Assembly (NCBI GenBank): GCA_034189225.1
Contig: JAXHVL010000192.1
Span: forward strand, 1-35,268
Direction of reading: 5' to 3'
Length of the DNA: 35,268 nt
Source: JAXHTY01 sp034189225
Lineage (GTDB): Bacteria > Desulfobacterota > Desulfobacteria > Desulfobacterales > Desulfosudaceae
Shown here: piece by piece, positions 7,009-14,415 of the stretch
Position numbering within the stretch: the stretch's first letter is position 1
Layout: every line of letters starts with the position of its first letter
Program-made: the position numbers and the translations under genes
Notes under the pieces: generated by a model
Seen by the model: only the letters and a program-made list of their open reading frames with translations
Told to the model about the DNA's origin: nothing
Database searches by the model: none

Positions 7009-8069
7009 GCATCGCGGCAAGATTTAAAATCTGCCGGGGAACATTTTCTCTGGATGTGGATATGGAAATTCCGGGGCGCGGCGTAACCGCCGTATTCGGT
7101 CCCTCGGGCTGTGGTAAAACCACCCTGCTGCGGGCCATCGCCGGCCTTGAACCCGGCATCCGGGGAACGCTGACTGTAGGCGGCAAAACATGGCAGGACA
7201 GCAAAAGCTTTCTTCTGCCCCACAAGCGACCGGTGGGATATGTCTTTCAGGAACCCAGCCTGTTTGGTCATTTAACCGTAAAGCAAAACATTGAATACGG
7301 CAGACGACGGGTGCCCCGGACAGAACGGCGGATATCCGTGGACCGCGCCGTATCCCTGCTCGGAATCGGGCATTTACTGGGTCGTCGTCCCCATCAACTG
7401 TCCGGTGGAGAGCAGCAACGGGTCGCTATTGCCCGGGCGCTGGCCGTCAGCCCGGCTCTGCTTCTCCTGGACGAGCCGCTTGCGGCGCTGGATATGGACA
7501 AAAAGAAGGAAATCATGCCGTATCTGGAATCCCTGCATCGGCAACTGGCGATGCCGGTTCTTTATGTCAGCCACTCACGCGATGAAGTGGCAAGACTGGG
7601 GGATCACATGGTTTTGATGGATGCCGGAAAAATCCTGGCGGCGGGCCCGGTCCGTGAAATATTTTCCCGGATTGACCTGGCCCTGGCCCATGGGCCTGAC
7701 GCGGAAACCATTATAGAGGCGACTGTGGGGGGTCATGATCCGGAATTTGCGCTGACATACCTGGATTGCCCGGCCGGCCGGTTTACAGTCGCCGGCAACA
7801 AAATGCCGACGGGCAATACGGTGAGGATCCAAATCGCGGCCAATGATGTCAGTATTCTGCTGAGCCGCCAGTCCGGTACCAGTATACTCAATATCTTCCC
7901 GGCACGCGTGGACCGAATTGCACCTGCGACAAAGGCGTTGACAACCGTGCGCCTGATGGTCGGCGAAATGCCCCTGCTTGCCAGAATCACCAGAAAATCG
8001 GCCGTAGACCTCGGCCTGGAACCCGGCAAACAGGTTTATGCTCAGATCAAGGCCGCCGGCACTCTGTAA
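7005..8069 (+). CDS. modC: Molybdate ABC transporter ATPase ModC (354 aa)
   Basis: ATP-hydrolysing subunit of the molybdate importer. Walker A is GPSGCGKTT, the ABC signature LSGGEQQRVAIARAL, and Walker B LLLDEPLAALD, followed by a switch His in VSHSRDEV. The last 70 or so residues form a TOBE (mop-like) molybdate-binding domain (residues about 285-350), as in full-length ModC. It is the last gene of modABC; the DNA after it is repeat-rich and shows no clear terminator. Confidence 0.95.
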   Translation: MSIAARFKICRGTFSLDVDMEIPGRGVTAVFGPSGCGKTTLLRAIAGLEPGIRGTLTVGGKTWQDSKSFLLPHKRPVGYVFQEPSLFGHLTVKQNIEYGRRRVPRTERRISVDRAVSLLGIGHLLGRRPHQLSGGEQQRVAIARALAVSPALLLLDEPLAALDMDKKKEIMPYLESLHRQLAMPVLYVSHSRDEVARLGDHMVLMDAGKILAAGPVREIFSRIDLALAHGPDAETIIEATVGGHDPEFALTYLDCPAGRFTVAGNKMPTGNTVRIQIAANDVSILLSRQSGTSILNIFPARVDRIAPATKALTTVRLMVGEMPLLARITRKSAVDLGLEPGKQVYAQIKAAGTL

Positions 8070-8104
8070 TGATGACATGCCTGCCTTTGATGCACTCATA
8101 AAAA

Positions 8105-8283
8105 GTCAATTTTGGGACGGCAAAGTAAAACGTTCGAGTTCGGGGCGCGCGAATCTCGAGGAATTTTCTGTAGGGGCAAACATTGTCGCCCTCTGGTCGG
8201 GCGAACACAAGGTTCGCCCCTACACCCTACGTGCCATGACGAGAGATGCAGCGCAACAAAGAAATTGGACTTCCAAGGAACTT
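8105..8283. repeat. GGGACGGCAAAGTAAAA-family repeat with REP insert
   Basis: Starts with the same sequence as the element at 34858-35013 (GTCAATTTTGGGACGG, then CAAAGTAAAA, then CTCGAGGAAT). It ends with ACGAGAGATGCAGCG and ATTGGACTTCCAAGG. A REP-like hairpin replaces the middle. It is non-coding and lies directly after modC. Together with the features below it fills the 8070-8700 gap. Confidence 0.75.
8170..8223. repeat. REP-like palindrome, GTAGGGGC family
   Basis: Bounded by GTAGGGGC (8170-8177) and its inverse GCCCCTAC (8216-8223). The same bounding words enclose the palindromic DNA inside the RAYT remnant at 18059-18169. Such elements are typically mobilised by RAYT-type Y1 transposases. 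Confidence 0.7.
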
Positions 8284-8366
8284 AATCTGGCAATGTGTTG
8301 TAAATATTTCAACTTTATTCAATTTTTCAGTTTATTGCCAGGTTTTTCAGTTTGCCGAAACAACTG

Positions 8367-8419
8367 AACAGCAACACGTGCCCAGCCCCTTGCAGCGCAG
8401 CCGAGCAGGGGCGGTTTTT
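8367..8419. repeat. Dispersed repeat (inverted copy at 34723-34774)
   Basis: Contains GCAACACGTGCCCAGCCCCT and GAGCAGGGGCGGTTTTT. The reverse complement, slightly diverged, is at 34723-34774, and a short piece (TGCGCTGCAAGGGGCT) recurs near 21221-21236. It is non-coding. Confidence 0.75.
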
Positions 8420-8559
8420 TCGGAAGACGCGGGCAGACTGTCTGAGCAGACGAGGCTTAACGCTCCTGCACAAAAGAACAGGCGAGTTTCTGCCCGCGCC
8501 GAAAAAACCGTTCCTGCGAGGGAAGCCGAAGGCTAAGCTGCGGGGCGCCCTTTCTTTTG

Positions 8560-8593
8560 CATACTTTTCTTTGGGCGAGCAAAGAAAAGTATG
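8560..8593. terminator. Perfect 13-bp hairpin (repeat or terminator)
   Basis: CATACTTTTCTTT (8560-8572) pairs perfectly with AAAGAAAAGTATG (8581-8593) around GGGCGAGC. The surrounding CGCCCTTTCTTTT and GGGCGAGCAAAGAAAAG resemble a hairpin repeat seen in many proteobacterial genomes. It lies between the modC and queH 3' ends, so it could also stop convergent transcription. Confidence 0.5.
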
Positions 8594-8648
8594 AAAGAAA
8601 AATGGATTGTTTAGCACAAATGGCGGTAAAAAACCAAGCCTCGCGTGC

Positions 8649-8703
8649 GTTACTTTCTGCAAAAACACCACAGCGGGGTTGGAAGCTTTTTACGAAGCCG
8701 TCA
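8649..8703 (-). repeat. Dispersed repeat, CTTCCAACCCC family, at the queH stop codon
   Basis: Minus-strand copy beginning TGACGGCTTCGTAAAAAGC at 8703. The first three bases are the TGA stop of queH. The GC-rich core followed by TTTTTGC is terminator-like in the queH direction. The same arrangement occurs at the 3' end of the 18387-19694 gene. Confidence 0.8.
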
Positions 8704-9237
8704 CTTTTCAGACCCGTAAAAACGTTCTTTCTCACTGTAAATACAGCCGCAGTATTGCTGGCGGTACATATTCAGCCGTTTGGATTCCGCGATGCCCGCT
8801 TTCCAGCCCTCCCGGAAGTCGTGATAGTAAAACGGCACCCCCACGGATCGGCCGACGGCCTCGCCGATTTCCCGTATTAATTCATGCTGCTGAAACTTAC
8901 TGTACAAAAGTGTGGAGGTAAAATAATCAAATTCCCCTTTTCTGGCGGTCAGGGCGGTGGTGCGCAGCCGGTCATGATAGCAGTAGCGGCACCGGTCACT
9001 TTCCCGGAACACAACGTTCTGCAGAAACGTCTCCAGCTCATATCCCTTCTGATAAATGACCTTCAATCCGATGCTGTCGCTGTAATCAACGAGCGTCTGC
9101 TCCCGCTTCATGCATTCGGTAAACGGGTGAATGTTGTGCCTGTAAAAAAACCCCATAACGTCCATATTCGCTTCCCTCAGCACATGGAGCGGATAAATGG
9201 CGCAGGGAGCACAACATATATGCAAAAGTATCTTCAT
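8701..9237 (-). CDS. queH: Epoxyqueuosine reductase QueH (178 aa)
   Basis: Performs the last step of queuosine synthesis, reducing epoxyqueuosine to queuosine in tRNA. It is a QueG replacement in many anaerobes. It shows the DUF208/QueH pattern: CCAPC near the N-terminus, CRYCY in the middle (about residue 83) and YCGC near the C-terminus; these Cys bind the [4Fe-4S] cluster and a metal. Length is typical. It overlaps the YggS-like gene by four bases, so the two are translationally coupled. Its stop codon is supplied by an adjacent dispersed repeat, so the extreme C-terminus could have been trimmed. Confidence 0.92.
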   Translation of the reverse strand: MKILLHICCAPCAIYPLHVLREANMDVMGFFYRHNIHPFTECMKREQTLVDYSDSIGLKVIYQKGYELETFLQNVVFRESDRCRYCYHDRLRTTALTARKGEFDYFTSTLLYSKFQQHELIREIGEAVGRSVGVPFYYHDFREGWKAGIAESKRLNMYRQQYCGCIYSEKERFYGSEK

Positions 9238-9917
9238 TGTCGGCCACCGAAAATAGCCGTCCCGATCCGGATCATGGTGGCGCCTTCCGCGATGGCCGCC
9301 TCAAAGTCACCGGTCATACCCATGGACAATTCATCCATGCGGACATTGGGCAGCCCCTCGGCCGCAATGGTTTCTCCCAGATCCCGCAAAGCGGCGAAAT
9401 AGGGCCTGGCCGCATCGGGATCGTCAAAAAACGGCGGCATGGCCATCAGGCCGCGAAGGGAAAGGTGGGGCAGCGTGCTGATCTCTGTTGCCAGCTCAAT
9501 GGCCTGCTGCGGCGCAACCCCGGTCTTAGCCGCCTCCCCGCTGATATTGACCTCCATCAGCACCTTCTGAACCTTGCCGTGTTTTTCCGCCTGTTTGTTG
9601 ATTTCACGGGCCAGTTTCACCGAGTCCACTGTATGAATCCACTCAAATAGCGGCACCGCATGCTTTGCCTTGTTGGATTGCAGATGGCCGATAAAATGCC
9701 AGGTCACATCATAGGCTGCCAGGCCCGCGATTTTATCCCGGGCCTCCTGAACATAATTTTCACCGATATCCGCCAGGCCAGCCCGAATCCCCCGTTCAAC
9801 CGTTTCCACGGGTTTGGTTTTACTCACCCCGATCAACCGGATGGCGCTCGCATCTCTGCCGCATCGGACCGCGGCATCTTGCATGCGTTCCCGCAGACTT
9901 TCAATCGTATCCTTCAT
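9234..9917 (-). CDS. YggS-family PLP-binding protein (227 aa)
   Basis: Pyridoxal-phosphate homeostasis protein (YggS/PLPBP/YlmE family), a single TIM-barrel domain binding PLP without known catalysis. The PLP lysine is in RLIGVSKTKP (K33). GENYVQEARDK, WHFIGHLQSNKAK, HTVDSVKLA and the C-terminal LSMGMTGDFEAAIAEGATMIRIGTAIFG block are diagnostic. AGAAGGT precedes the ATG at 9917. It lies between a radical SAM gene (10 bp upstream) and queH (4-bp overlap). Confidence 0.94.
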   Translation of the reverse strand: MKDTIESLRERMQDAAVRCGRDASAIRLIGVSKTKPVETVERGIRAGLADIGENYVQEARDKIAGLAAYDVTWHFIGHLQSNKAKHAVPLFEWIHTVDSVKLAREINKQAEKHGKVQKVLMEVNISGEAAKTGVAPQQAIELATEISTLPHLSLRGLMAMPPFFDDPDAARPYFAALRDLGETIAAEGLPNVRMDELSMGMTGDFEAAIAEGATMIRIGTAIFGGRQ

Positions 9918-9927
9918 AACGGACCTT

Positions 9928-11223
9928 CTACCCCACCGCCGGCATCTGCATGGCTTTCTTCCGATACCCGAAATTCAGCGACGCCCGTGGCATGATATTG
10001 TGCATGCTGCGCAGCGAGCGCCACAGGGTCCGGTTGAGCTTATAGGTCTCCCGGAACGCCCAGAAATAGCCGCGCATCAATTCTTCCGGTGTCATGGCAA
10101 CCGGCTTGAAAATAACATCACTGGTGTGATATTTACCCCAGTCCCGGTCCACGATCCGGCCCTCGGCCTCCATGGCATCATAAAGCCGGGTGCCGGGAAA
10201 CGGGGTCAGAATATGAAACTGGGCCGCATCAATGCCGGTTTGCCTGATAAACTTTACGGTCCGTTCAAACACGCCGGGATCGTCATCGTCCAGACCGAAA
10301 ATAAAACTGCCCAGAATGCTGATGCCCGCCTTTTGAATCCATTGAATGGCGGTCTTATAGCTGTCCGGTGAATTCCACGACTTGTTCATCCGCCGAAGGT
10401 TGGCCTCGGAAAGGGACTCGAACCCGATAAAAGCGTATTTCCCGCCGCTTCGGGAATACAGGGACAGCAGTTCCTCGTCATTGGCGAAATTGATGGACGC
10501 CTGGCCGCCCCAAACCCGGTTCAGCGGGGCCAGTGCCCTGAAAAGTTCCTTTGCATAGCGACCACTGCCCACGATGTTGTCATCCACGAAAAAGAAACTT
10601 TTGGTGTCAAATGTTTTGATCTCATTGATCACTTCACCCGCGGGTCGCCGCCGGTATTTTCTGCCGAAAAACGCGCTGACCGCGCAATAGTCACAGTCAA
10701 AGGGGCATCCGCGGGTGGCCTGAATCGTATTGAACCCGGTAGCATACATCTTTTTATTCAGCAGCTCCCGCTGAGGATTGACCATATCCTTCATTTCGAT
10801 GAGCGAATCGGCCTTATAAACCGATTTTAAGGCGCCTGCCTCAAAATCCCTGAGCAACTGCTCCCACACGGGTTCGGCCTCGCCCACCACCACGCTGTCC
10901 GCGTGGTTAAGCGCTTCTTCCGGCATGGCGGACACATGAAAACCACCCATCACCACAGGCGTGCCCCGTTCGCGGAACCCGTCTGCAATGGCATAGGCGC
11001 TGGGCATTTCCGCCGTAAAGCCCGTTATTCCCACGAGATCAACCTTTCGATCATAATCAACCGGTGTCACCCGCGCATCCAGAATCTCAACAGACCAGTC
11101 GTCGGGTGTCAGGGCGGCAACCGTGGGCAGGCTCAGACGGAGCATGCCGGCTTTCCCTGATTTGGATACATGGCCCCAATAACCGCTTTCATGGCGGGGC
11201 AGAATCAGCAGTAGTTTTTTCAA
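9928..11223 (-). CDS. B12-binding-domain radical SAM protein (about 431 aa)
   Basis: The N-terminal part (about 20-140) has the Rossmann-like cobalamin-binding arrangement (VDLVGITGF, VVMGGFHVSAMPEEAL, DSVVVGEAE). It is followed by a radical SAM domain with RGCPFDCDYCAVS (CxxxCxxC) and a VDDNI strand. It belongs to the BchE/HpnJ-like class B group; the substrate cannot be read from the sequence. The frame extends to a TTG at 11241. AAAGGA at 11230-11235 sits six bases before the TTG at 11223 (LKKLLLILPRHE), which I prefer. It is co-directional with maf, yggS and queH. Confidence 0.85.
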   Translation of the reverse strand: MKKLLLILPRHESGYWGHVSKSGKAGMLRLSLPTVAALTPDDWSVEILDARVTPVDYDRKVDLVGITGFTAEMPSAYAIADGFRERGTPVVMGGFHVSAMPEEALNHADSVVVGEAEPVWEQLLRDFEAGALKSVYKADSLIEMKDMVNPQRELLNKKMYATGFNTIQATRGCPFDCDYCAVSAFFGRKYRRRPAGEVINEIKTFDTKSFFFVDDNIVGSGRYAKELFRALAPLNRVWGGQASINFANDEELLSLYSRSGGKYAFIGFESLSEANLRRMNKSWNSPDSYKTAIQWIQKAGISILGSFIFGLDDDDPGVFERTVKFIRQTGIDAAQFHILTPFPGTRLYDAMEAEGRIVDRDWGKYHTSDVIFKPVAMTPEELMRGYFWAFRETYKLNRTLWRSLRSMHNIMPRASLNFGYRKKAMQMPAVG

Positions 11224-11257
11224 CAACGGTCCTTTCAGCAATCATGCAAGTTTCGGG

Positions 11258-11872
11258 TTAAAATGCTATCACCCCATGCCGTATCAGATGATCCACCACC
11301 TCACACACCGGCAGGCCCACCACGTTTGTATAAGAACCGTTTACATGGCTTATAAACATCGCGCCCAGGCCCTGTATGGCATAGCCACCGGCCTTGTCAT
11401 AGGGCTCCGATGTTTCAGTGTACCACGCGATCTCTGCCGGCGAAAGGGTTTTAAAACGCACGTCGGTTTTTGCCCAATCGGAAAAAAAATGGCCCGCCTG
11501 ACTGAACACAACGGCATACCCCGTATAAACGCTGTGAACGCATCCGCTCAGGGCTGTGATCATTTGCCGGGCATGTTCCTTTGAGACCGGCTTTTCAAGC
11601 ACATTGTCATCCAGCACCACGATCGTGTCGGCGCCGATGATCCATTGGTCGGGGTATCGCGCCGCCACATCTTCTGCCTTTGCCATGGCGAGGGTTTTCG
11701 TGTAATCCTCCGGTTCGGTCCATTCATAGCCGGCCTCATCCACGTCACTTTCGCACACGGAAAATTCGAGCCCCGCCTGTTTCAGCAAAAATTCACGGCG
11801 GGGAGACCGGGAAGCCAGCACCAGCGGCTGATGATGATGTATAATTGATGGGTTATCCATACTCCAGGCCAT
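11258..11872 (-). CDS. maf: Maf/YceF family nucleotide pyrophosphatase (204 aa)
   Basis: Nucleoside-triphosphate pyrophosphatase that removes non-canonical or methylated nucleotides. Family motifs in order: LASRSPRREFLL, IIGADTIVVLDD, KP and EHARQMI, and EPYDKAGGYAIQGLGAMFI; the end region is NVVGLPVCEVVDHL. The ATG at 11872 adds 16 residues before the conserved LASRSPRR; MDNPS (fifth codon) is an alternative start. It is the probable first gene of the minus-strand run down to queH; the intergenic gap to the next gene is 16-34 bp depending on the start used. Confidence 0.93.
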   Translation of the reverse strand: MAWSMDNPSIIHHHQPLVLASRSPRREFLLKQAGLEFSVCESDVDEAGYEWTEPEDYTKTLAMAKAEDVAARYPDQWIIGADTIVVLDDNVLEKPVSKEHARQMITALSGCVHSVYTGYAVVFSQAGHFFSDWAKTDVRFKTLSPAEIAWYTETSEPYDKAGGYAIQGLGAMFISHVNGSYTNVVGLPVCEVVDHLIRHGVIAF

Positions 11873-11895
11873 ATTTCAGGTTCAAATTTGGTGGT

Positions 11896-11950
11896 CTCGT
11901 AAAAAGCTTCCAAGGAACTCGATTCGAAATCGGTATCGGTATCGAAATGG
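11896..11950. repeat. Dispersed repeat with GATTTCGATACC units
   Basis: Starts CTCGTAAAAAGCTTCCAAGG and runs into CGAAATCGGTATCG units. The reverse complement is found at 34411-34456. It lies upstream of maf, next to the decayed PilZ gene. Confidence 0.7.
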
Positions 11951-12028
11951 ATAAATAAAAATACGCCTGATGAAAAACAATGGCAAGGAGAATGATGGAC
12001 TACTGGCAATTGCCGGGGCGGGCCGGGG

Positions 12029-12527
12029 GCTCTGCATATTGAGAAAATGCATCAATCGCTGGCTGTGCGCCTGATCCATGCCGCTGAAAACAACACTGCA
12101 GCGATTTTTCCGCGGCATACCCATGGGGTCTATCCTAGAAATTATCTGAAGAATTCTCTTCGGAAATTCGGGTATCGGATACGATCTTTCCAGGGATTTC
12201 GTTGAGGTAAAAATTTTTCTTGTTAACGAGTGTCCGTCCAGAAATTAGATATTTTGGTCGAGTTCAAGGAAGGCGAAAATTTTAACCGGAGGAATACTTT
12301 GCGTATTTTGAGGATTAAAATTTGAGCCTGACGCAGAAATCGGGCAAAATAGCAATTTATGGATGGGCACTAACGAAGATATTCTGCATGGCCGGGGTTT
12401 GCAGCCGCTGCTCCCGAAAACTTGTATATTCAAACCCCATTCCGCCCGTACTGATGTCGACAATTTTTCCCATACCAGTGTAATTTCCGATGAAAAAAAC
12501 AACCACACCATTTTTGTCAAGAATTAA
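12029..12527 (-). pseudogene. PilZ-domain protein, broken by a MITE and a frameshift
   Basis: Translating the minus strand by hand gives a PilZ-like segment before the MITE (12371-12527): GVVVFFIGNYTGMGKIVDIS, then TGGMGFEY, ending MQNIFV. After removing the MITE and one TAACGA copy, the frame continues as NKKNFYLNEIPGKIVSD, typical of this PilZ subfamily, until a stop at 12135-12137. A second frame resumes with KNRCSVVFSGMDQAHSQRLM, the usual C-terminal block. The N-terminal RxxxR c-di-GMP motif is missing. Thus it was a PilZ sensor, now inactivated by truncation, insertion and at least one frameshift. The intact element would introduce a stop six codons in. Confidence 0.75.
12230..12370. 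mobile_element. 141-bp MITE-like element, copy 2, inside the PilZ gene
   Basis: Same length and nearly the same sequence as 4721-4861 (few differences by eye). The left end is GTGTCCGTCC, the right end GGATGGGCAC. It is flanked by TAACGA at 12224-12229 and 12371-12376, a 6-bp target duplication. It contains the same central fold-back. Length plus duplication is 147 bases, a multiple of three, but the element carries an in-frame stop in the PilZ direction. Confidence 0.93.
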
Positions 12528-12566
12528 TCAGCCCCCCATCAAACCCTGATCAATACGGGAACCGCC

Positions 12567-12594
12567 TTGAATTTCATTATTCCGTGGTTATACT
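12567..12594 (+). promoter_or_regulatory. Promoter candidate very close to the AAA+ gene start
   Basis: TTGAAT (12567-12572), a 16-base spacer and TATACT (12589-12594). The ATG at 12604 is only nine bases past the -10 box, so the transcript would be leaderless or nearly so. This fits the absence of a ribosome site before that ATG. Confidence 0.4.
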
Positions 12595-12603
12595 TAATGC
12601 ATT

Positions 12604-14415
12604 ATGAAACCAATAAATGAAAAAAACATACCCGATCCCAAGAAAGTGGAAAAAGAAATCGGCGACTTCCTTCATGAAAAATACGGAGATAACATTAAAC
12701 TGGTTACCCCTATCAGGGCCGCGGAGTACGATGAGACCGGCGGCGAGCCCCACGAGACCAAAAAACCGGATATCCAGTTCGATCTCAAACCCGAAGCGCT
12801 TGTGGCCTATCTGGACCAGTTTATTATCCGCCAGGAAGATGCCAAAAAAATACTGTCAACCAAAATCTGCACCCACTTCAACCGCATCAAGCACGACACC
12901 CTGTGGAACGGTGCGGCCAAAATGGTGGGGGGCATCAAAAACAATGTGCTGATGATCGGCCCCACGGGTGTGGGCAAAACCTACATGATACGCCTGATCG
13001 CCCGCAAACTGGGGGTCCCCTTTATCAAGGGCGATGCCACCAAATTCAGCGAAACCGGCTACGTTGGCGGTGACGTGGAAGACCTTGTGCGGGACCTGGT
13101 CCGGGAGGCGGACAACGATATTGAACGGGCCCAGTACGGCATTGTTTATATTGATGAAATCGATAAGATTGCTTCCAGCACCAACTTCGTCGGGGCGGAT
13201 GTGTCCCGGTCCGGCGTTCAGCGGGCACTGCTGACCCTCATGGAAGACACTGATGTGGAGATGAAGGTGCCCCACGACCCGGTGTCCATCATGCAGGAGG
13301 TGGAACAGTTCCGCAAAACCGGTAAACGGGAGAAACGGGTCGTGAACACCAAAAACATCCTGTTTATCATGAGCGGGGCGTTCAACGGGCTTCAGGACAT
13401 TATCAACAAGCGCCTCTCCAGGCAGTCCATCGGGTTCTCGGCCCAGATCCAGCCCCTAGATGCCGATCCCTACGAGGCGATCAAGCACATCAAATCCGAA
13501 GACCTTGCAACCTTCGGCTTTGAGGCGGAATTCGTCGGAAGGCTGCCCATCCGGGCGGTTTATGAAACGCTGGGCCAGAAGGACCTGTTCGATATTCTGA
13601 AAAACCCCAGCAACCCCATCATACTGAGTAAAAAAATCGATTTTGCCGCATACGGCATCCAGATCGCGTTCAGCGATGATGCGCTGACCGCCCTGGCGGA
13701 AAACGCTTACAAGGAAAAAACCGGTGCCCGCGGCCTGGTCAATGCCGTGGAACGCGCCCTGATCCATTTCGAAAGCAAGCTGCCGTCCACAGACGTGACC
13801 AAATTTCCGGTAACCAAGGCGACTGTGGACAACCCGGAGAAAGACCTGGAACGTTTTCTGGAACCGGAAAACAGGCCCGCCATTGAAGAGGAATTTGACC
13901 AGACCCTCCGCCAGGAAAAAGCGGCCATCCGGCATCACATCAGCGAAAACTGCGCCGGGGTTGCCGAAAAATATGACTTTTCGCTCACACCCGAACGGGT
14001 GGACATTCTGGCCGAGTTCTGCATGAACCGGATCACCGACATTGACAATGCCTTCAAGACGGTGAAGGCCTACTACGATGAAGTAAAGAACATCGAGCAA
14101 TATTTCGCGGGCAAATATCATCTGCATATCGTTCTGGAAGAAGACGCTGTTTATCATATTTTAATACGGTATATTAAAGATGAGTTTGCAAATTTTGAAA
14201 AAATATGTAATGAGCTAAGCAGGAATTTTGTCGACGGCTTCAGGCTGCTGGCGGAAAAAGGCGGGCAGCAGCGATTCCATATTACGGAGCAGGCCCTTAT
14301 GTTTCCGGAATCCTGGCTTGAAAGCCAGATAAAAGAGGTCTTTGGTAGGCGATCCAGTGAACTGGCGCCGCACAATATAAACACGTTTACACACAGAAAT
14401 GAAACAGACGAATAA
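12604..14415 (+). CDS. ClpX-like AAA+ ATPase with long C-terminal extension (603 aa)
   Basis: Related to the unfoldase ClpX but not standard ClpX. Walker A is GPTGVGKT (119-126), Walker B IVYIDEID (D184, E185), and ETGYVGGDVEDL is a ClpX pore-region block. An IGF tripeptide (276-278, RQSIGFSAQ) is in the place of the ClpP-docking loop. The zinc-binding N-domain is absent, and about 170 residues follow the AAA+ lid (GARGLVNAVERAL) compared with the usual short tail. It may therefore unfold specific substrates, possibly for ClpP; that is inference. Its stop overlaps the ahbC start (TAATG), linking it to the heme operon. The start lacks a ribosome site. Confidence 0.85.
   Translation: MKPINEKNIPDPKKVEKEIGDFLHEKYGDNIKLVTPIRAAEYDETGGEPHETKKPDIQFDLKPEALVAYLDQFIIRQEDAKKILSTKICTHFNRIKHDTLWNGAAKMVGGIKNNVLMIGPTGVGKTYMIRLIARKLGVPFIKGDATKFSETGYVGGDVEDLVRDLVREADNDIERAQYGIVYIDEIDKIASSTNFVGADVSRSGVQRALLTLMEDTDVEMKVPHDPVSIMQEVEQFRKTGKREKRVVNTKNILFIMSGAFNGLQDIINKRLSRQSIGFSAQIQPLDADPYEAIKHIKSEDLATFGFEAEFVGRLPIRAVYETLGQKDLFDILKNPSNPIILSKKIDFAAYGIQIAFSDDALTALAENAYKEKTGARGLVNAVERALIHFESKLPSTDVTKFPVTKATVDNPEKDLERFLEPENRPAIEEEFDQTLRQEKAAIRHHISENCAGVAEKYDFSLTPERVDILAEFCMNRITDIDNAFKTVKAYYDEVKNIEQYFAGKYHLHIVLEEDAVYHILIRYIKDEFANFEKICNELSRNFVDGFRLLAEKGGQQRFHITEQALMFPESWLESQIKEVFGRRSSELAPHNINTFTHRNETDE

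Noticed and set aside
8038..8536. Open frames in the repeat field after modC
   Set aside because: They run through dispersed repeats and palindromes, lack ribosome sites and show no protein-like pattern.
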